NCBI GenBank assembly: GCA_041589565.1
Contig: JBFHVL010000092.1
Span: forward strand, 1-12,948
Direction of reading: 5' to 3'
Length of the DNA: 12,948 nucleotides
Source: Pleionea sp041589565
Lineage (GTDB): Bacteria > Pseudomonadota > Gammaproteobacteria > Enterobacterales > Kangiellaceae
Shown here in pieces: positions 1-6,720 of the stretch. A program made the translations under genes and the position numbers. Every line of letters begins with the position of its first letter. The stretch's first letter is position 1. The notes beneath the pieces are model-generated. The model was not told the origin of the DNA. It did not search any database and saw only the letters and a program-made list of their open reading frames with translations.

Positions 1-10
1 AGTGTTTTTG

Positions 11-63
11 GTGACTTTTGGGACGCTTGCCAAAAGTCACTCGCATAAAGCGAAGCGATGCGA
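11..63. repeat. Paired inverted repeats (two hairpins)
   Basis: Positions 11-21 (GTGACTTTTGG) and 30-40 (CCAAAAGTCAC) form a perfect 11-bp stem with an 8-nt loop. Directly after it, 41-46 (TCGCAT) pairs with 58-63 (ATGCGA). The flanks GTGTTT (2-7) and AAACAC (63-68) are also complementary, so the whole unit could fold as a larger nested structure. No T-run follows, so a terminator is less likely than a mobile or REP-like intergenic repeat. Confidence 0.6.
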
Positions 64-119
64 AACACAAAAAACTCCATTCACTTCGACGAGCTAAGGG
101 AACGAAGCTGCTCTTAAGA

Positions 120-193
120 AATCCTCCCCAACCCTCCTTTGAAAAAGGAGGGTGTATTCCTCCCTTTTTGCAAAAGGGAGGTTAGGAGGGATT
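120..193. repeat. Three-stem CCTCC/GGAGG palindromic repeat
   Basis: Two inner hairpins sit side by side: CCCTCCTTT (132-140) pairs with AAAGGAGGG (144-152), and CCTCCCTTTT (159-168) pairs with AAAAGGGAGG (172-181). They are enclosed by an imperfect outer stem between about 120-133 and 180-193, giving a cloverleaf-like fold. The alternating CCTCC/GGAGG layout resembles a repeat type found in multiple copies in many proteobacterial genomes. Only one copy lies in this window, so repetitiveness is inferred. Confidence 0.65.
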
Positions 194-241
194 AGAGTTT
201 TTCGTCTAATTGCTCACAGCGGACCTGTTATTCTTTTAATA

Positions 242-260
242 GGTGCGTTAGAAACGCACC
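242..260. repeat. Short inverted repeat GGTGCGTT/AACGCACC
   Basis: GGTGCGTT (242-249) and AACGCACC (253-260) form a perfect 8-bp stem with a 3-nt loop, followed by CTACGC. This matches the general look of the widespread 'GGTGCGTT...AACGCACCCTACG' intergenic repeat. Family assignment is from memory of similar sequences and is not verified here. Confidence 0.55.
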
Positions 261-319
261 CTACGCGAAGCATTACGTTGACAGAGCTTGCTTCACTTTT
301 GCTTGTAATGACAGACCGG

Positions 320-342
320 ATTCTGCGATCAAGTCGCAGAAT
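320..342. repeat. Inverted repeat ATTCTGCGA/TCGCAGAAT
   Basis: ATTCTGCGA (320-328) and TCGCAGAAT (334-342) form a perfect 9-bp stem with a 5-nt loop. CATTAC (271-276) and GTAATG (305-310) just before it are also complementary. The layout resembles the 'GTCATTCTGCGA...TCGCAGAATGAC' type of intergenic palindrome. There is no T-run on either side, so an intrinsic terminator is not supported. Confidence 0.55.
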
Positions 343-390
343 GATAAGCATGATAAATTATTTACGTTTAACGAAGCAGTGCAAAACACA

Positions 391-415
391 AATCGCCCCT
401 AAAGGGGCTGCTACA
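391..415. repeat. REP-like GTAGC-AGCCCCTTTAGGGGC element (minus orientation)
   Basis: GCCCCT (395-400) pairs with AGGGGC (403-408). Read on the minus strand the unit is TGTAGCAG followed by a CCCC/GGGG hairpin and CGATT. This is the shape of gammaproteobacterial REP elements of the GTAG-plus-palindrome type, which are mobilised by dispersed RAYT transposases. No RAYT gene is present in the window. Confidence 0.5.
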
Positions 416-479
416 ATTTAGAGGAAGCACGAATGATTAGCTCTATTAAAATAAGCAAAGCAACAACTAACTGAAAAGA

Positions 480-719
480 TTAACTCTTATTATGCGAACC
501 ATCGCATAGCGGCGCATTATTCGTTCCTTTACAGCCACAAAAATAAACCTTTTTGGTTTCTGACGCCTGATACTTCACCGGACTGATCCCTGTTCCCGAA
601 TGCGAACCATCGCAAAACGGTTGTCGCTTACTACGACCACAGGCACACCAAAAATACACTTTGTCTTTTTCCACTTCGAAGGCATAAGGGGATTCACTGG
701 CTTTAATCACGTTGGTCAT
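480..719 (-). CDS. Tandem CDGSH iron-sulfur domain protein
   Basis: A 79-residue cytosolic protein made almost entirely of two CDGSH (mitoNEET-type) 2Fe-2S motifs. The first uses C25, C27, C36 and H40, and the second C61, C63, C72 and H76. Both carry an exact CDGSH core and the conserved Pro two residues before the third Cys. In this family each three-Cys/one-His motif binds a labile 2Fe-2S cluster. Bacterial tandem-motif members are thought to act as monomers in redox or cluster handling, but the substrate is unknown. No signal peptide or membrane segment is visible. The ATG at 719 has AAGGA 9-13 bases upstream. It lies 123 bp downstream of amtB, separated by that gene's terminator, so it is probably transcribed independently. 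The two CDGSH-coding stretches are identical over 15 bp (492-506 and 600-614). Confidence 0.9.
   Translation of the reverse strand: MTNVIKASESPYAFEVEKDKVYFWCACGRSKRQPFCDGSHSGTGISPVKYQASETKKVYFCGCKGTNNAPLCDGSHNKS
492..614 (-). repeat. 15-bp in-frame direct repeat encoding the two CDGSH motifs
   Basis: The same 15 bases (atgcgaaccatcgca on the plus strand) occur at 492-506 and 600-614, exactly 108 bp or 36 codons apart, and encode the two CDGSH cores with identical codons. Each copy is itself partly palindromic (TGCGA...TCGCA). This fits origin of the protein by internal duplication, or strong codon constraint. Confidence 0.7.
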
Positions 720-787
720 ATCGTTGTTCCTTGGCTAAGCACGTTAAAAAAAGTATTGCACAGCCTAACAACATTCGCCAGTCGTAT

Positions 788-819
788 AAAAAAGCCGCCT
801 CTCCTTGCAGATTGGCGGC
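788..819 (-). terminator. Intrinsic terminator after amtB
   Basis: On the minus strand GCCGCC (819-814) and GGCGGC (799-794) form a GC-only stem around a 14-nt loop, followed by six T residues (793-788). It starts about 24 bp after the amtB stop and should end the glnK-amtB transcript before the CDGSH gene. Confidence 0.8.
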
Positions 820-842
820 AAACAGATAGTCCAGCGTAAACC

Positions 843-2087
843 TTAGCTTCCGCCGTTACTACTCACAGTGACAAACTCAGGATAGGCCTCCAGACCGCAG
901 TCCACTTTATCCAGCCCAACATATTCTTCTTCTTCAGATACTCGAATCCCAAGCACTTTCTTCAAAATAATCCAGACAATGAAGGAGGTAATAAACACCC
1001 AAGCAAAAATACTGAGTACACCCACCACTTGCGCGCCGAAGCTGGCATCGCCATTGGTCAGCGGCACCACCAAACAACCGAATACACCAACGGTGCCGTG
1101 AACCGAGATTGCACCTACTGGGTCATCCAGTTTGAATTTATCCAGCAAAACAACAGAAAGTGAAGCGATGATACCACCGGCTGCGCCGATCAATGTTGCC
1201 GCCAACGGTGACGGTGTAAGCGGTTCGGCCGTAATAGCAACCAGACCTGCTAAAGCACCGTTCAAGATTAAAGTTAAGTCAGCCTTGCGATAAACCAATT
1301 TGGTGTAGATGAATACTGCAATCACACCACCGGTCGCAGCGGCATTGGTATTAACAAATATTTTTGAAACGGCATTGGCATTTTCAACGTCTGACAGCAT
1401 CAACTGTGAACCGCCGTTAAAACCAAACCAACCGAGCCATAAAATAAAGGTTCCAAGAGTCGCCATAGGTAAGTTGGCACCTGGAATACCTTTGGCATTG
1501 CCTTTTGCATCGTATTTACCTTTACGTGGCCCAAGTAAAATCACACCCGCCAATGCAGCCGCTGCACCGGCCATATGCACAATACCGGATCCAGCAAAGT
1601 CATTAAATCCATACTCATGTAGCCAACCGGAGCCCCATTTCCAGTAGCCTTCAACAGGGTAAATAAATCCGGTTAGCACTACAGCAAAAATCAAGAATGC
1701 TGTTAACTTCATTCGCTCGGCTACTGCACCGGAAACAATCGACATGGCTGTCGCTACAAAAACGACCTGAAAAAAGAAGTCAGAATACAGTGAATGATCA
1801 GCATCGCCATTATTTACTGCTTCTACGGTATGTTCAGGCCCTAACAGAAAACTAAAGTTAGGCAACCAACCACCCTCTGCACTGCCATACATAATGGCGT
1901 AACCGAACAGTAGATACATGGCGCAAGCCACTGCAAATAGCGCAACGTTCTTTGCTAAGATTTCGGTGGTGTTTTTAGCACGTACCAGCCCAGCTTCTAA
2001 CATGGCGAAACCGGCCGCCATCCACATAACCAGTGCCCCAGACATTAAAAAATAAAAAGTATCTAACGCGTACTTTAACTCGTTCAT
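843..2087 (-). CDS. amtB: Ammonium channel AmtB
   Basis: A 414-residue Amt/MEP/Rh-family inner-membrane channel that conducts ammonium. The length and about eleven hydrophobic segments are typical. Family landmarks are present: D163 in FNDFAGSG, the twin pore histidines H171 (VHMAG) and H330 (SVHGTVG), the LGWFGFNGGS stretch (218-227), and a C-terminal cytoplasmic tail with VSEEEEYVGLD (383-393), the region through which GlnK docks. Unlike E. coli AmtB there is no obvious cleavable signal peptide, because the first hydrophobic segment begins at about residue 11. The ATG at 2087 has AGGGGG about 9 bases upstream and follows glnK by 17 bp, so the two are co-transcribed. It is expected to be expressed under nitrogen limitation from the sigma-54 promoter upstream of glnK. 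Confidence 0.96.
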   Translation of the reverse strand: MNELKYALDTFYFLMSGALVMWMAAGFAMLEAGLVRAKNTTEILAKNVALFAVACAMYLLFGYAIMYGSAEGGWLPNFSFLLGPEHTVEAVNNGDADHSLYSDFFFQVVFVATAMSIVSGAVAERMKLTAFLIFAVVLTGFIYPVEGYWKWGSGWLHEYGFNDFAGSGIVHMAGAAAALAGVILLGPRKGKYDAKGNAKGIPGANLPMATLGTFILWLGWFGFNGGSQLMLSDVENANAVSKIFVNTNAAATGGVIAVFIYTKLVYRKADLTLILNGALAGLVAITAEPLTPSPLAATLIGAAGGIIASLSVVLLDKFKLDDPVGAISVHGTVGVFGCLVVPLTNGDASFGAQVVGVLSIFAWVFITSFIVWIILKKVLGIRVSEEEEYVGLDKVDCGLEAYPEFVTVSSNGGS

Positions 2088-2104
2088 TAATCAATCCCCC
2101 TGCT

Positions 2105-2443
2105 TTAAACCGCTTCGTCGCCGGTTTCACCGGTTCTAATTCGCACAACATCTTCGAGCGAGTACACGAAGATTTTTCCATCACCAATTTTTCCTGTTTT
2201 AGAATGCTCGATAATGGCTTCTACAATTTCTTCAACTTTGTCGTCGGGCACTGCCACCTCGACTTTTACTTTTGGAAGAAAATCAACGGTATATTCAGCG
2301 CCTCGATACAACTCGGTATGGCCACGCTGCCGCCCAAAGCCCTTCACTTCACTCACGGTTAACCCGGAAATGCCCGCATCATTCAGTGCAATGCGAACAT
2401 CATCGAGCTTGAATGGCTTAATAATTGCCGCCACCAATTTCAT
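2105..2443 (-). CDS. glnK: PII signal protein GlnK
   Basis: A 112-residue PII protein of standard length. It senses 2-oxoglutarate, ATP/ADP and, through uridylylation, glutamine, and it blocks AmtB when nitrogen is plentiful. Visible features: the T-loop with the YRGAEY signature and the uridylylation residue Y51; the second PII signature TGKIGDGKIFV (83-93), including G87, G89 and K90 near the nucleotide site; and the phosphate-contacting R101 and R103. Linkage upstream of amtB identifies it as GlnK rather than GlnB. The ATG at 2443 has a strong AGGGGA about 8 bases upstream. A sigma-54 -24/-12 element at 2503-2488 and an NtrC-like dyad at 2554-2572 predict NtrC control. Confidence 0.96.
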   Translation of the reverse strand: MKLVAAIIKPFKLDDVRIALNDAGISGLTVSEVKGFGRQRGHTELYRGAEYTVDFLPKVKVEVAVPDDKVEEIVEAIIEHSKTGKIGDGKIFVYSLEDVVRIRTGETGDEAV

Positions 2444-2487
2444 AGACTGTCCCCTTTAATGGTTTTATTAATTAGTGAGCAGACTAT

Positions 2488-2503
2488 TGCAGGCAGTATG
2501 CCA
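2488..2503 (-). promoter_or_regulatory. Sigma-54 promoter of glnK-amtB
   Basis: The minus strand from 2503 to 2488 reads TGGCATactgccTGCA. GG (-24) and GC (-12) are separated by exactly 10 bases, the invariant RpoN spacing, and five of six bases of the TGGCAC block match. The expected start is near 2477, giving a leader of about 34 nt before the glnK ATG. Confidence 0.8.
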
Positions 2504-2553
2504 ACTGAGATTTATGCTCTGAGATGGCGAAAAACATTAGTTTTGGGGATGAT

Positions 2554-2572
2554 TTGCACCTCATTTGTGCAA
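2554..2572. promoter_or_regulatory. NtrC-type binding dyad
   Basis: TTGCAC-N7-GTGCAA is a perfect 6-bp dyad with the same arm spacing as the TGCACCA...TGGTGCA sites bound by NtrC. Its centre (2563) is about 85 bp upstream of the predicted sigma-54 start, a usual enhancer distance. Only one good site is visible, whereas well-studied enhancers often have two. Confidence 0.75.
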
Positions 2573-2745
2573 TGAATAGAAAATAGCTATGACGGTGTGA
2601 TCATATGGGTGCAGGAAAACGCAACGTTTGCTTAGTCGAAGATCACGATGCTTCGCAAGCAGTTGTAATCCAGGGTTTAATGTAGAAGCCTATGGTGAAT
2701 ATCCTTATACTCACCGAATACCATCAAAACTCACCTACTTAAACT

Positions 2746-3570
2746 ATGGCAACCATACTCCTCACAGGTTTCGGCAAGATTGCTCAACAACTAGCAACAC
2801 AGCTGCTTAACGACGATCACTCGGTTATAGGCGTCAGCCGGTCAAAGAAAAGTTTAGAACATTCGAACTTCACATCGATAACATGCGACTTAACTCAACC
2901 TATAAAAGAAAACTTATTGGGATCGAGTATTGATATTGCCATCATTACTTTAACCCCCGATGGTTATACAGACGAGGACTACCGAAAGAGTTATCTTGAA
3001 GCCACACAAAATATTGTTAACTATTTGAATGGAACATCAACACCGTTAATTTTTGTCTCATCAACTCGTGTTTATGGCCAAACGCAAGGCGAATGGGTTG
3101 ATGAACAATCGCCAACTGTCCCTGCCGATGAAAAAGGTGAAATATTACTTCAAACAGAACAGCTGGTGTTAAATTATAGTTCACATAACTGCGTCGTACG
3201 ATTTACCGGAATATATGGAGAAGGTCGTAATCGTTTTTTAAAGAAAATAGAACAAGGTGCTGAGTTACAAAAGTCACCACCCTATTACACCAATCGTATT
3301 CATCAGGATGATTGTGTTGGTATTCTAAAGTTAATCATCGACAAAAAGCTAAGTTGTAATAGTACAGAGTCTATTTATATCGGCTGTGACGACGACAACG
3401 CTCCTATATTCGAAGTCGCGGAATGGATCGCTCAGCAATTTAATTTTCCAGCGCCCAGAGCGAAATCAGAAAAATCGGTCACTCAAAATAAACGATGTAG
3501 CAACAAAAAAATAAAAGAGCTTGGATACAGTTTTATCTACCCAAGTTTTAAAGATGGCTATCAAAAATAG
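2746..3570 (+). CDS. Atypical NAD(P)-dependent epimerase/dehydrogenase (YeeZ-like)
   Basis: A 274-residue cytosolic Rossmann-fold protein of the extended or atypical SDR class, close in layout to E. coli YeeZ. The nucleotide-binding turn is TGFGKIA (7-13). A beta strand ending in FVSST (103-107) leads to Y110 in VYG. Later blocks RFTGIYGEGR (152-161) and NRIHQDDCVG (183-192) match the family's substrate and cofactor loops. The usual Lys of YxxxK is Gln (Q114), as in YeeZ-like members, so classical SDR catalysis is doubtful and no substrate can be named. An in-frame TAA directly precedes the ATG and there is no other internal Met, so the start is fixed. No clear Shine-Dalgarno sequence is visible. 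It stands alone on the plus strand, ending 18 bp before the convergent YugP-like gene, with no terminator hairpin between. Confidence 0.85.
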   Translation: MATILLTGFGKIAQQLATQLLNDDHSVIGVSRSKKSLEHSNFTSITCDLTQPIKENLLGSSIDIAIITLTPDGYTDEDYRKSYLEATQNIVNYLNGTSTPLIFVSSTRVYGQTQGEWVDEQSPTVPADEKGEILLQTEQLVLNYSSHNCVVRFTGIYGEGRNRFLKKIEQGAELQKSPPYYTNRIHQDDCVGILKLIIDKKLSCNSTESIYIGCDDDNAPIFEVAEWIAQQFNFPAPRAKSEKSVTQNKRCSNKKIKELGYSFIYPSFKDGYQK

Positions 3571-3588
3571 TTAAGTAGAAAGTTAAAA

Positions 3589-4272
3589 TTATCGCACTCG
3601 TAAAATTGCCAACCAACGCCAAATATTAACAATCGACAATAAAGCCCCTGCCACATAGGTCAAGGCTGCCGCTAATAAAATCTTGCGAGCAATTTTAAGT
3701 TCGGACTCGGTAAGATACTGGCCTTCTTGCAAAATAGGTAATGCACGATTAAAACTGGCATCCCACTCTACCGGCAAGGTTACCAAGTGAACAATCACCG
3801 ACAAAAACATACTGCCAATGGCCACCAGTAATAACAAAGCGCCAATTCCTGGAGAGCGTGACAAGAGTGCAAGGACAGGTAAAGCCAGGTAAGCGACGGA
3901 ACCAACTTTCTCGGCAATCACGGCAAACTTGGCAAGCTGACTGCGGATGAGTAACGGCTGATAGCGCTTATGGTGTTGAATAGCATGACCTACTTCGTGT
4001 GCCGCAACCGCCACAGCACTTAAAGATCGACCTTTATAAAAATCTTCACTGAGTCGCACCGTTTTACTTTGCGGATCATAGTGATCGCCCTGCTCGGTGG
4101 TTTCCAACTTTACCGGTAGCTCAAAGCGATTAATTAAATGTTGTGCCAACTCGCCACCGGTTCCGGGTAACGCATCGTATTCGACGGAGTATTTTTTCAA
4201 GGTGTGTTTTACCCACCAGCCGGGTAAAAGAATAACGGCAAGAAGTATAAGAAAAGCGAGGAGGTAAATCAT
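3589..4272 (-). CDS. YugP-like membrane zinc metalloprotease
   Basis: A 227-residue inner-membrane protein of the YugP/Zn-peptidase-2 family. It has an N-terminal membrane segment (about 3-18), a soluble part, the zinc-binding HEVGH motif (92-96, catalytic E93), and hydrophobic segments at about 115-135, 143-166 and 198-216. E169, in LPVEWDAS just after the third hydrophobic stretch, is the likely third zinc ligand, as in other family members. Substrates of the family are not well defined. An in-frame TAA lies 9 nt upstream of the ATG at 4272 and the next Met is residue 155, so the start is forced despite the lack of a visible Shine-Dalgarno. It follows the M28 fusion gene by 67 bp, but a 13-bp hairpin lies in that gap, so co-transcription is uncertain. 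Confidence 0.9.
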   Translation of the reverse strand: MIYLLAFLILLAVILLPGWWVKHTLKKYSVEYDALPGTGGELAQHLINRFELPVKLETTEQGDHYDPQSKTVRLSEDFYKGRSLSAVAVAAHEVGHAIQHHKRYQPLLIRSQLAKFAVIAEKVGSVAYLALPVLALLSRSPGIGALLLLVAIGSMFLSVIVHLVTLPVEWDASFNRALPILQEGQYLTESELKIARKILLAAALTYVAGALLSIVNIWRWLAILRVR

Positions 4273-4293
4273 TAGGATAAGTTACGAACATGA

Positions 4294-4324
4294 TAAAGCG
4301 GAACCCACCTCGGGTTCCGCTTTA
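4294..4324 (-). terminator. Perfect 13-bp hairpin between M28 fusion and YugP-like gene
   Basis: TAAAGCGGAACCC (4294-4306) and GGGTTCCGCTTTA (4312-4324) form a perfect stem with a 5-nt loop, 15 bp after the M28 stop and 21 bp before the YugP-like ATG. On the minus strand the stem ends in TTTA and then TCATG, so the U-tract is weak. It may be a partial terminator or a structure controlling the downstream leader. Confidence 0.65.
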
Positions 4325-4339
4325 AAGTTTGAGTGATGA

Positions 4340-6670
4340 CTATTTGCGAGAAGCATCACGAATGGCTTTAAATTCAGTACCTTCATGCCAGTTTGGCCAT
4401 TTATCCGTTTTAGATAATAAATAACCGGTTTCAAAAAACATCTGAATATCGGCAATAGCACCTTCAATTGACCAAATGTCAGAATACTCATCACATACCT
4501 GATGATAACATTTAGCCACATGTGCACCGACAACTTCGGCAACTTTTGCCTGTTCTTCATTTAACGGCTCACTACCGCCACCTGCATACAGCGCAGGAAC
4601 ACCTTTTTTCGCTAAAGAGAAGTGATCAGATCGATAAAAGCCACCACGCTCAGGTTTTGCTTCGGCCACCAACTCACGGTTTTGTCGTTTACCCGCTTCG
4701 GCTAAATACTCTTGCAGCTCCGATTTATTAAAACCAACCACCGTCATATTTTTCTTTAACCCGGTCACGTTTACGCTGTCCATATTGATCACGCCGACCG
4801 TTTTATTCAGTGGATAAACTGGATTGGCAGCATAGTACTTCGAACCTAACAACCCTTGCTCTTCAGCGGCAACCGCAAGGAAAGTTACAGAACGTTTAGG
4901 CTTTTCTTTAAGGTTTTGGAAGGCTTCAGCAATCATTAGTAACGCTGCAGTACCTGTGGCATTGTCCAGAGCTCCATTATAAATTTGATCGCCTTCTTTA
5001 TTAGGATCGATACCTATATGATCCCAATGCGCTGTATAAATGATGTGCTCATCGGGTCGCTCGGTTCCGGGAATAGTGGCAATAATATTTTCTGACTTGG
5101 AACGCTCAATGGTACTGTTCAGTGTCATAGAAGCTTTTAACTTCATGGGAACAGGTTTAAAGCCGGGTTGTTTCGCTTTTTCGTACATGGCATCGAAATC
5201 CATATCGGCTGCTTTGAACACCGCTTTGGCTTTGTCTTCGGTGATCCACATTTCAAGATCCACTACCGGAGCTGAGTTTTCTCCAGTCGGTAAATGGAAC
5301 TGCGCACCCGACCAGCTGCTTTCTACGACGTTCCAGCCATAACTCGCTGGCGCAGTTTGATGAACCACAATGGCACCAGCAGCACCCTGACGTGCCGCTT
5401 CTTCATACTTATAAGTCCAACGGCCATAATAAGTCATTGCCTTGCCGTCGAATAGTTTTGGATCTTGTGTAGCAAAACCGGGATCGTTTACCAGAATAAC
5501 AACCGTTTTACCTTTTACATCCAAACCGGCATAGTCATTCCAGCTATACTCCGGAGCCACAATACCGTATCCCACAAAAACCAGTTCCGAGTCTTTTAAC
5601 TCTACCGTCTCATTTAATGTTGCGCTATTGGCCACATAGTCTTTGCGAAATTCAAAGTTAATATCGCCAATAGTTAAATGCTTAACAGGTTCTGCCGTGA
5701 TGGAGACCAGCGGCACAGTTTGAGTGTAGCTGTCGCCATTGCCCGGCAACACACCCAACTTTTTAAATTCAGAAACCATAAAGTCAATGGTCTTTTTTTC
5801 ACCTTCAGATGCGGGCGCTCGACCACCGAATTCGTCGGAAGAGAGGGTTTTAATTTGATTGATATATTGATCTTTATCAAACGATTGATAAGCAGCCAGG
5901 AAGTCATCCTTTTTTTGGTGCTCCTGCTCAGCATGCAAATAACCAGAGTAAATACTCAAAGATGCAAAAAACACAAAACTTGATAATACGTATGCAAACA
6001 TAATGCTTCCAATTGATTTAATTAAGTTAAGCCAACGAAATTTACCATTAAGAATCGTTGTCGCCCAAACAAAATAGATTAGACTGACAAACGCAATAAC
6101 CATCTGAATTTCAACATGCTCATATATGCCCAGCGGCATAGTCATCAAGTAAAATATTGAAGCATGAGCAGTCAGGTAAATATAGGTAACGTAAAACTCC
6201 ATTACATTAAAGCCTGAGCCTATAAAAAACAACCTCGCCGACAATGCAAAAAACAAGCAAGTAAAATAAAAGAAGTATACAAATGAGTTTTGCATCCAAA
6301 GGCTGACTTCTTTTATGTCTATATCTGCAGTGTCAACACCTTCGTTCCATAAACTAAGGTCATACAATAGAGTATCAGTTATATTGGCAAGTAATAATAC
6401 AAGGGTCAAAATCACAAATGAATAGCGAACGGGATTAATGTAACGTGTACGAGCACCTTGTAAGTAATTACGCACAGCCTGTCCCGGACGAATAGTAAAA
6501 TCAATCAGGGTTTTATAAATTGATGAATCTGTCTCAAATAACGCTTCAGCAAATTTACCCATGAGCTCTTTAAAACTAATCTTTTTAGGATTTCTCTGGC
6601 CGCAATGGCCACAATACTCGAGTTCTCGAATGTTTCCGCAATTTGGACACTGAGCAGCTGATTTCGACAC
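4340..6670 (-). CDS. DUF3667-like membrane domain fused to M28 metallopeptidase
   Basis: A 776-residue two-part protein. Residues 1-245 start with a zinc ribbon (C8, C11, C20, C23). FKEL and then RPGQAVRNYLQGARTRYINP (61-80) follow, the pattern of DUF3667 proteins, then five hydrophobic segments (about 82-97, 129-149, 157-180, 187-206, 219-242). Residues 266-776 form a complete M28 aminopeptidase-type domain with a PA-like insert (about 360-520). Its zinc ligands and catalytic residues are H548 and D550 (AHWD), D569 (GALDN), E603/E604 (AAEEQG), D631 (NMDS) and H683 (SDHFS). Positive-inside charges place the zinc ribbon in the cytosol and the peptidase in the periplasm. Free-standing relatives are secreted with a signal peptide. 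The start is GTG at 6670, since C8 needs it, with GAAGAGAG about 8 bases upstream. A weak TTAACT-N15-TACAAT promoter lies at 6715-6689. Confidence 0.85.
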   Translation of the reverse strand: MSKSAAQCPNCGNIRELEYCGHCGQRNPKKISFKELMGKFAEALFETDSSIYKTLIDFTIRPGQAVRNYLQGARTRYINPVRYSFVILTLVLLLANITDTLLYDLSLWNEGVDTADIDIKEVSLWMQNSFVYFFYFTCLFFALSARLFFIGSGFNVMEFYVTYIYLTAHASIFYLMTMPLGIYEHVEIQMVIAFVSLIYFVWATTILNGKFRWLNLIKSIGSIMFAYVLSSFVFFASLSIYSGYLHAEQEHQKKDDFLAAYQSFDKDQYINQIKTLSSDEFGGRAPASEGEKKTIDFMVSEFKKLGVLPGNGDSYTQTVPLVSITAEPVKHLTIGDINFEFRKDYVANSATLNETVELKDSELVFVGYGIVAPEYSWNDYAGLDVKGKTVVILVNDPGFATQDPKLFDGKAMTYYGRWTYKYEEAARQGAAGAIVVHQTAPASYGWNVVESSWSGAQFHLPTGENSAPVVDLEMWITEDKAKAVFKAADMDFDAMYEKAKQPGFKPVPMKLKASMTLNSTIERSKSENIIATIPGTERPDEHIIYTAHWDHIGIDPNKEGDQIYNGALDNATGTAALLMIAEAFQNLKEKPKRSVTFLAVAAEEQGLLGSKYYAANPVYPLNKTVGVINMDSVNVTGLKKNMTVVGFNKSELQEYLAEAGKRQNRELVAEAKPERGGFYRSDHFSLAKKGVPALYAGGGSEPLNEEQAKVAEVVGAHVAKCYHQVCDEYSDIWSIEGAIADIQMFFETGYLLSKTDKWPNWHEGTEFKAIRDASRK

Positions 6671-6720
6671 TTTTATCTCTCTTCGTTAATTGTATAGATC
6701 GAGTTATTGAGTTAACCCTG

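Larger units (their letters stand above)
1..479. other. Gene-free stretch made of mixed palindromic repeats
   Basis: I see no credible coding sequence here. The longest open frame (152-421, plus) runs straight through several inverted repeats, starts inside a hairpin arm and has no ribosome binding site. The stretch contains at least five separate inverted-repeat units of different sequence, listed individually, joined by short spacers. They resemble the short palindromic intergenic elements common in gammaproteobacteria. No transposase, tRNA or attachment site is visible. Whether further repeats continue to the left cannot be seen. Confidence 0.75.
2444..2745. other. Divergent regulatory region glnK / SDR gene
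   Basis: This 302-bp gene-free stretch between two divergent genes holds the glnK sigma-54 promoter and NtrC dyad (listed separately). It also has an imperfect hairpin at 2629-2661 (TGCTT-agt-CGAAG / CTTCG-c-AAGCA) and a TATACT -10-like hexamer at 2706-2711 facing the plus-strand gene, without a convincing -35. A 60-codon open frame at 2628-2810 crosses into the SDR gene in another frame and is not credible. Confidence 0.6.

Noticed and set aside
152..421. An 89-codon plus-strand open frame in the left intergenic region
   Set aside because: It runs through several inverted repeats, starts inside a hairpin arm, lacks a ribosome site and has no protein-like pattern.
2594..2612. Possible CRP site (TGTGATCATATGGG)
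   Set aside because: Only one half-site matches the TGTGA-N6-TCACA pattern; the other half is not complementary.
4282..4560. A 92-codon minus-strand open frame overlapping the end of the M28 gene
   Set aside because: It overlaps the M28 gene in another frame, has no ribosome site, and covers the intergenic hairpin.
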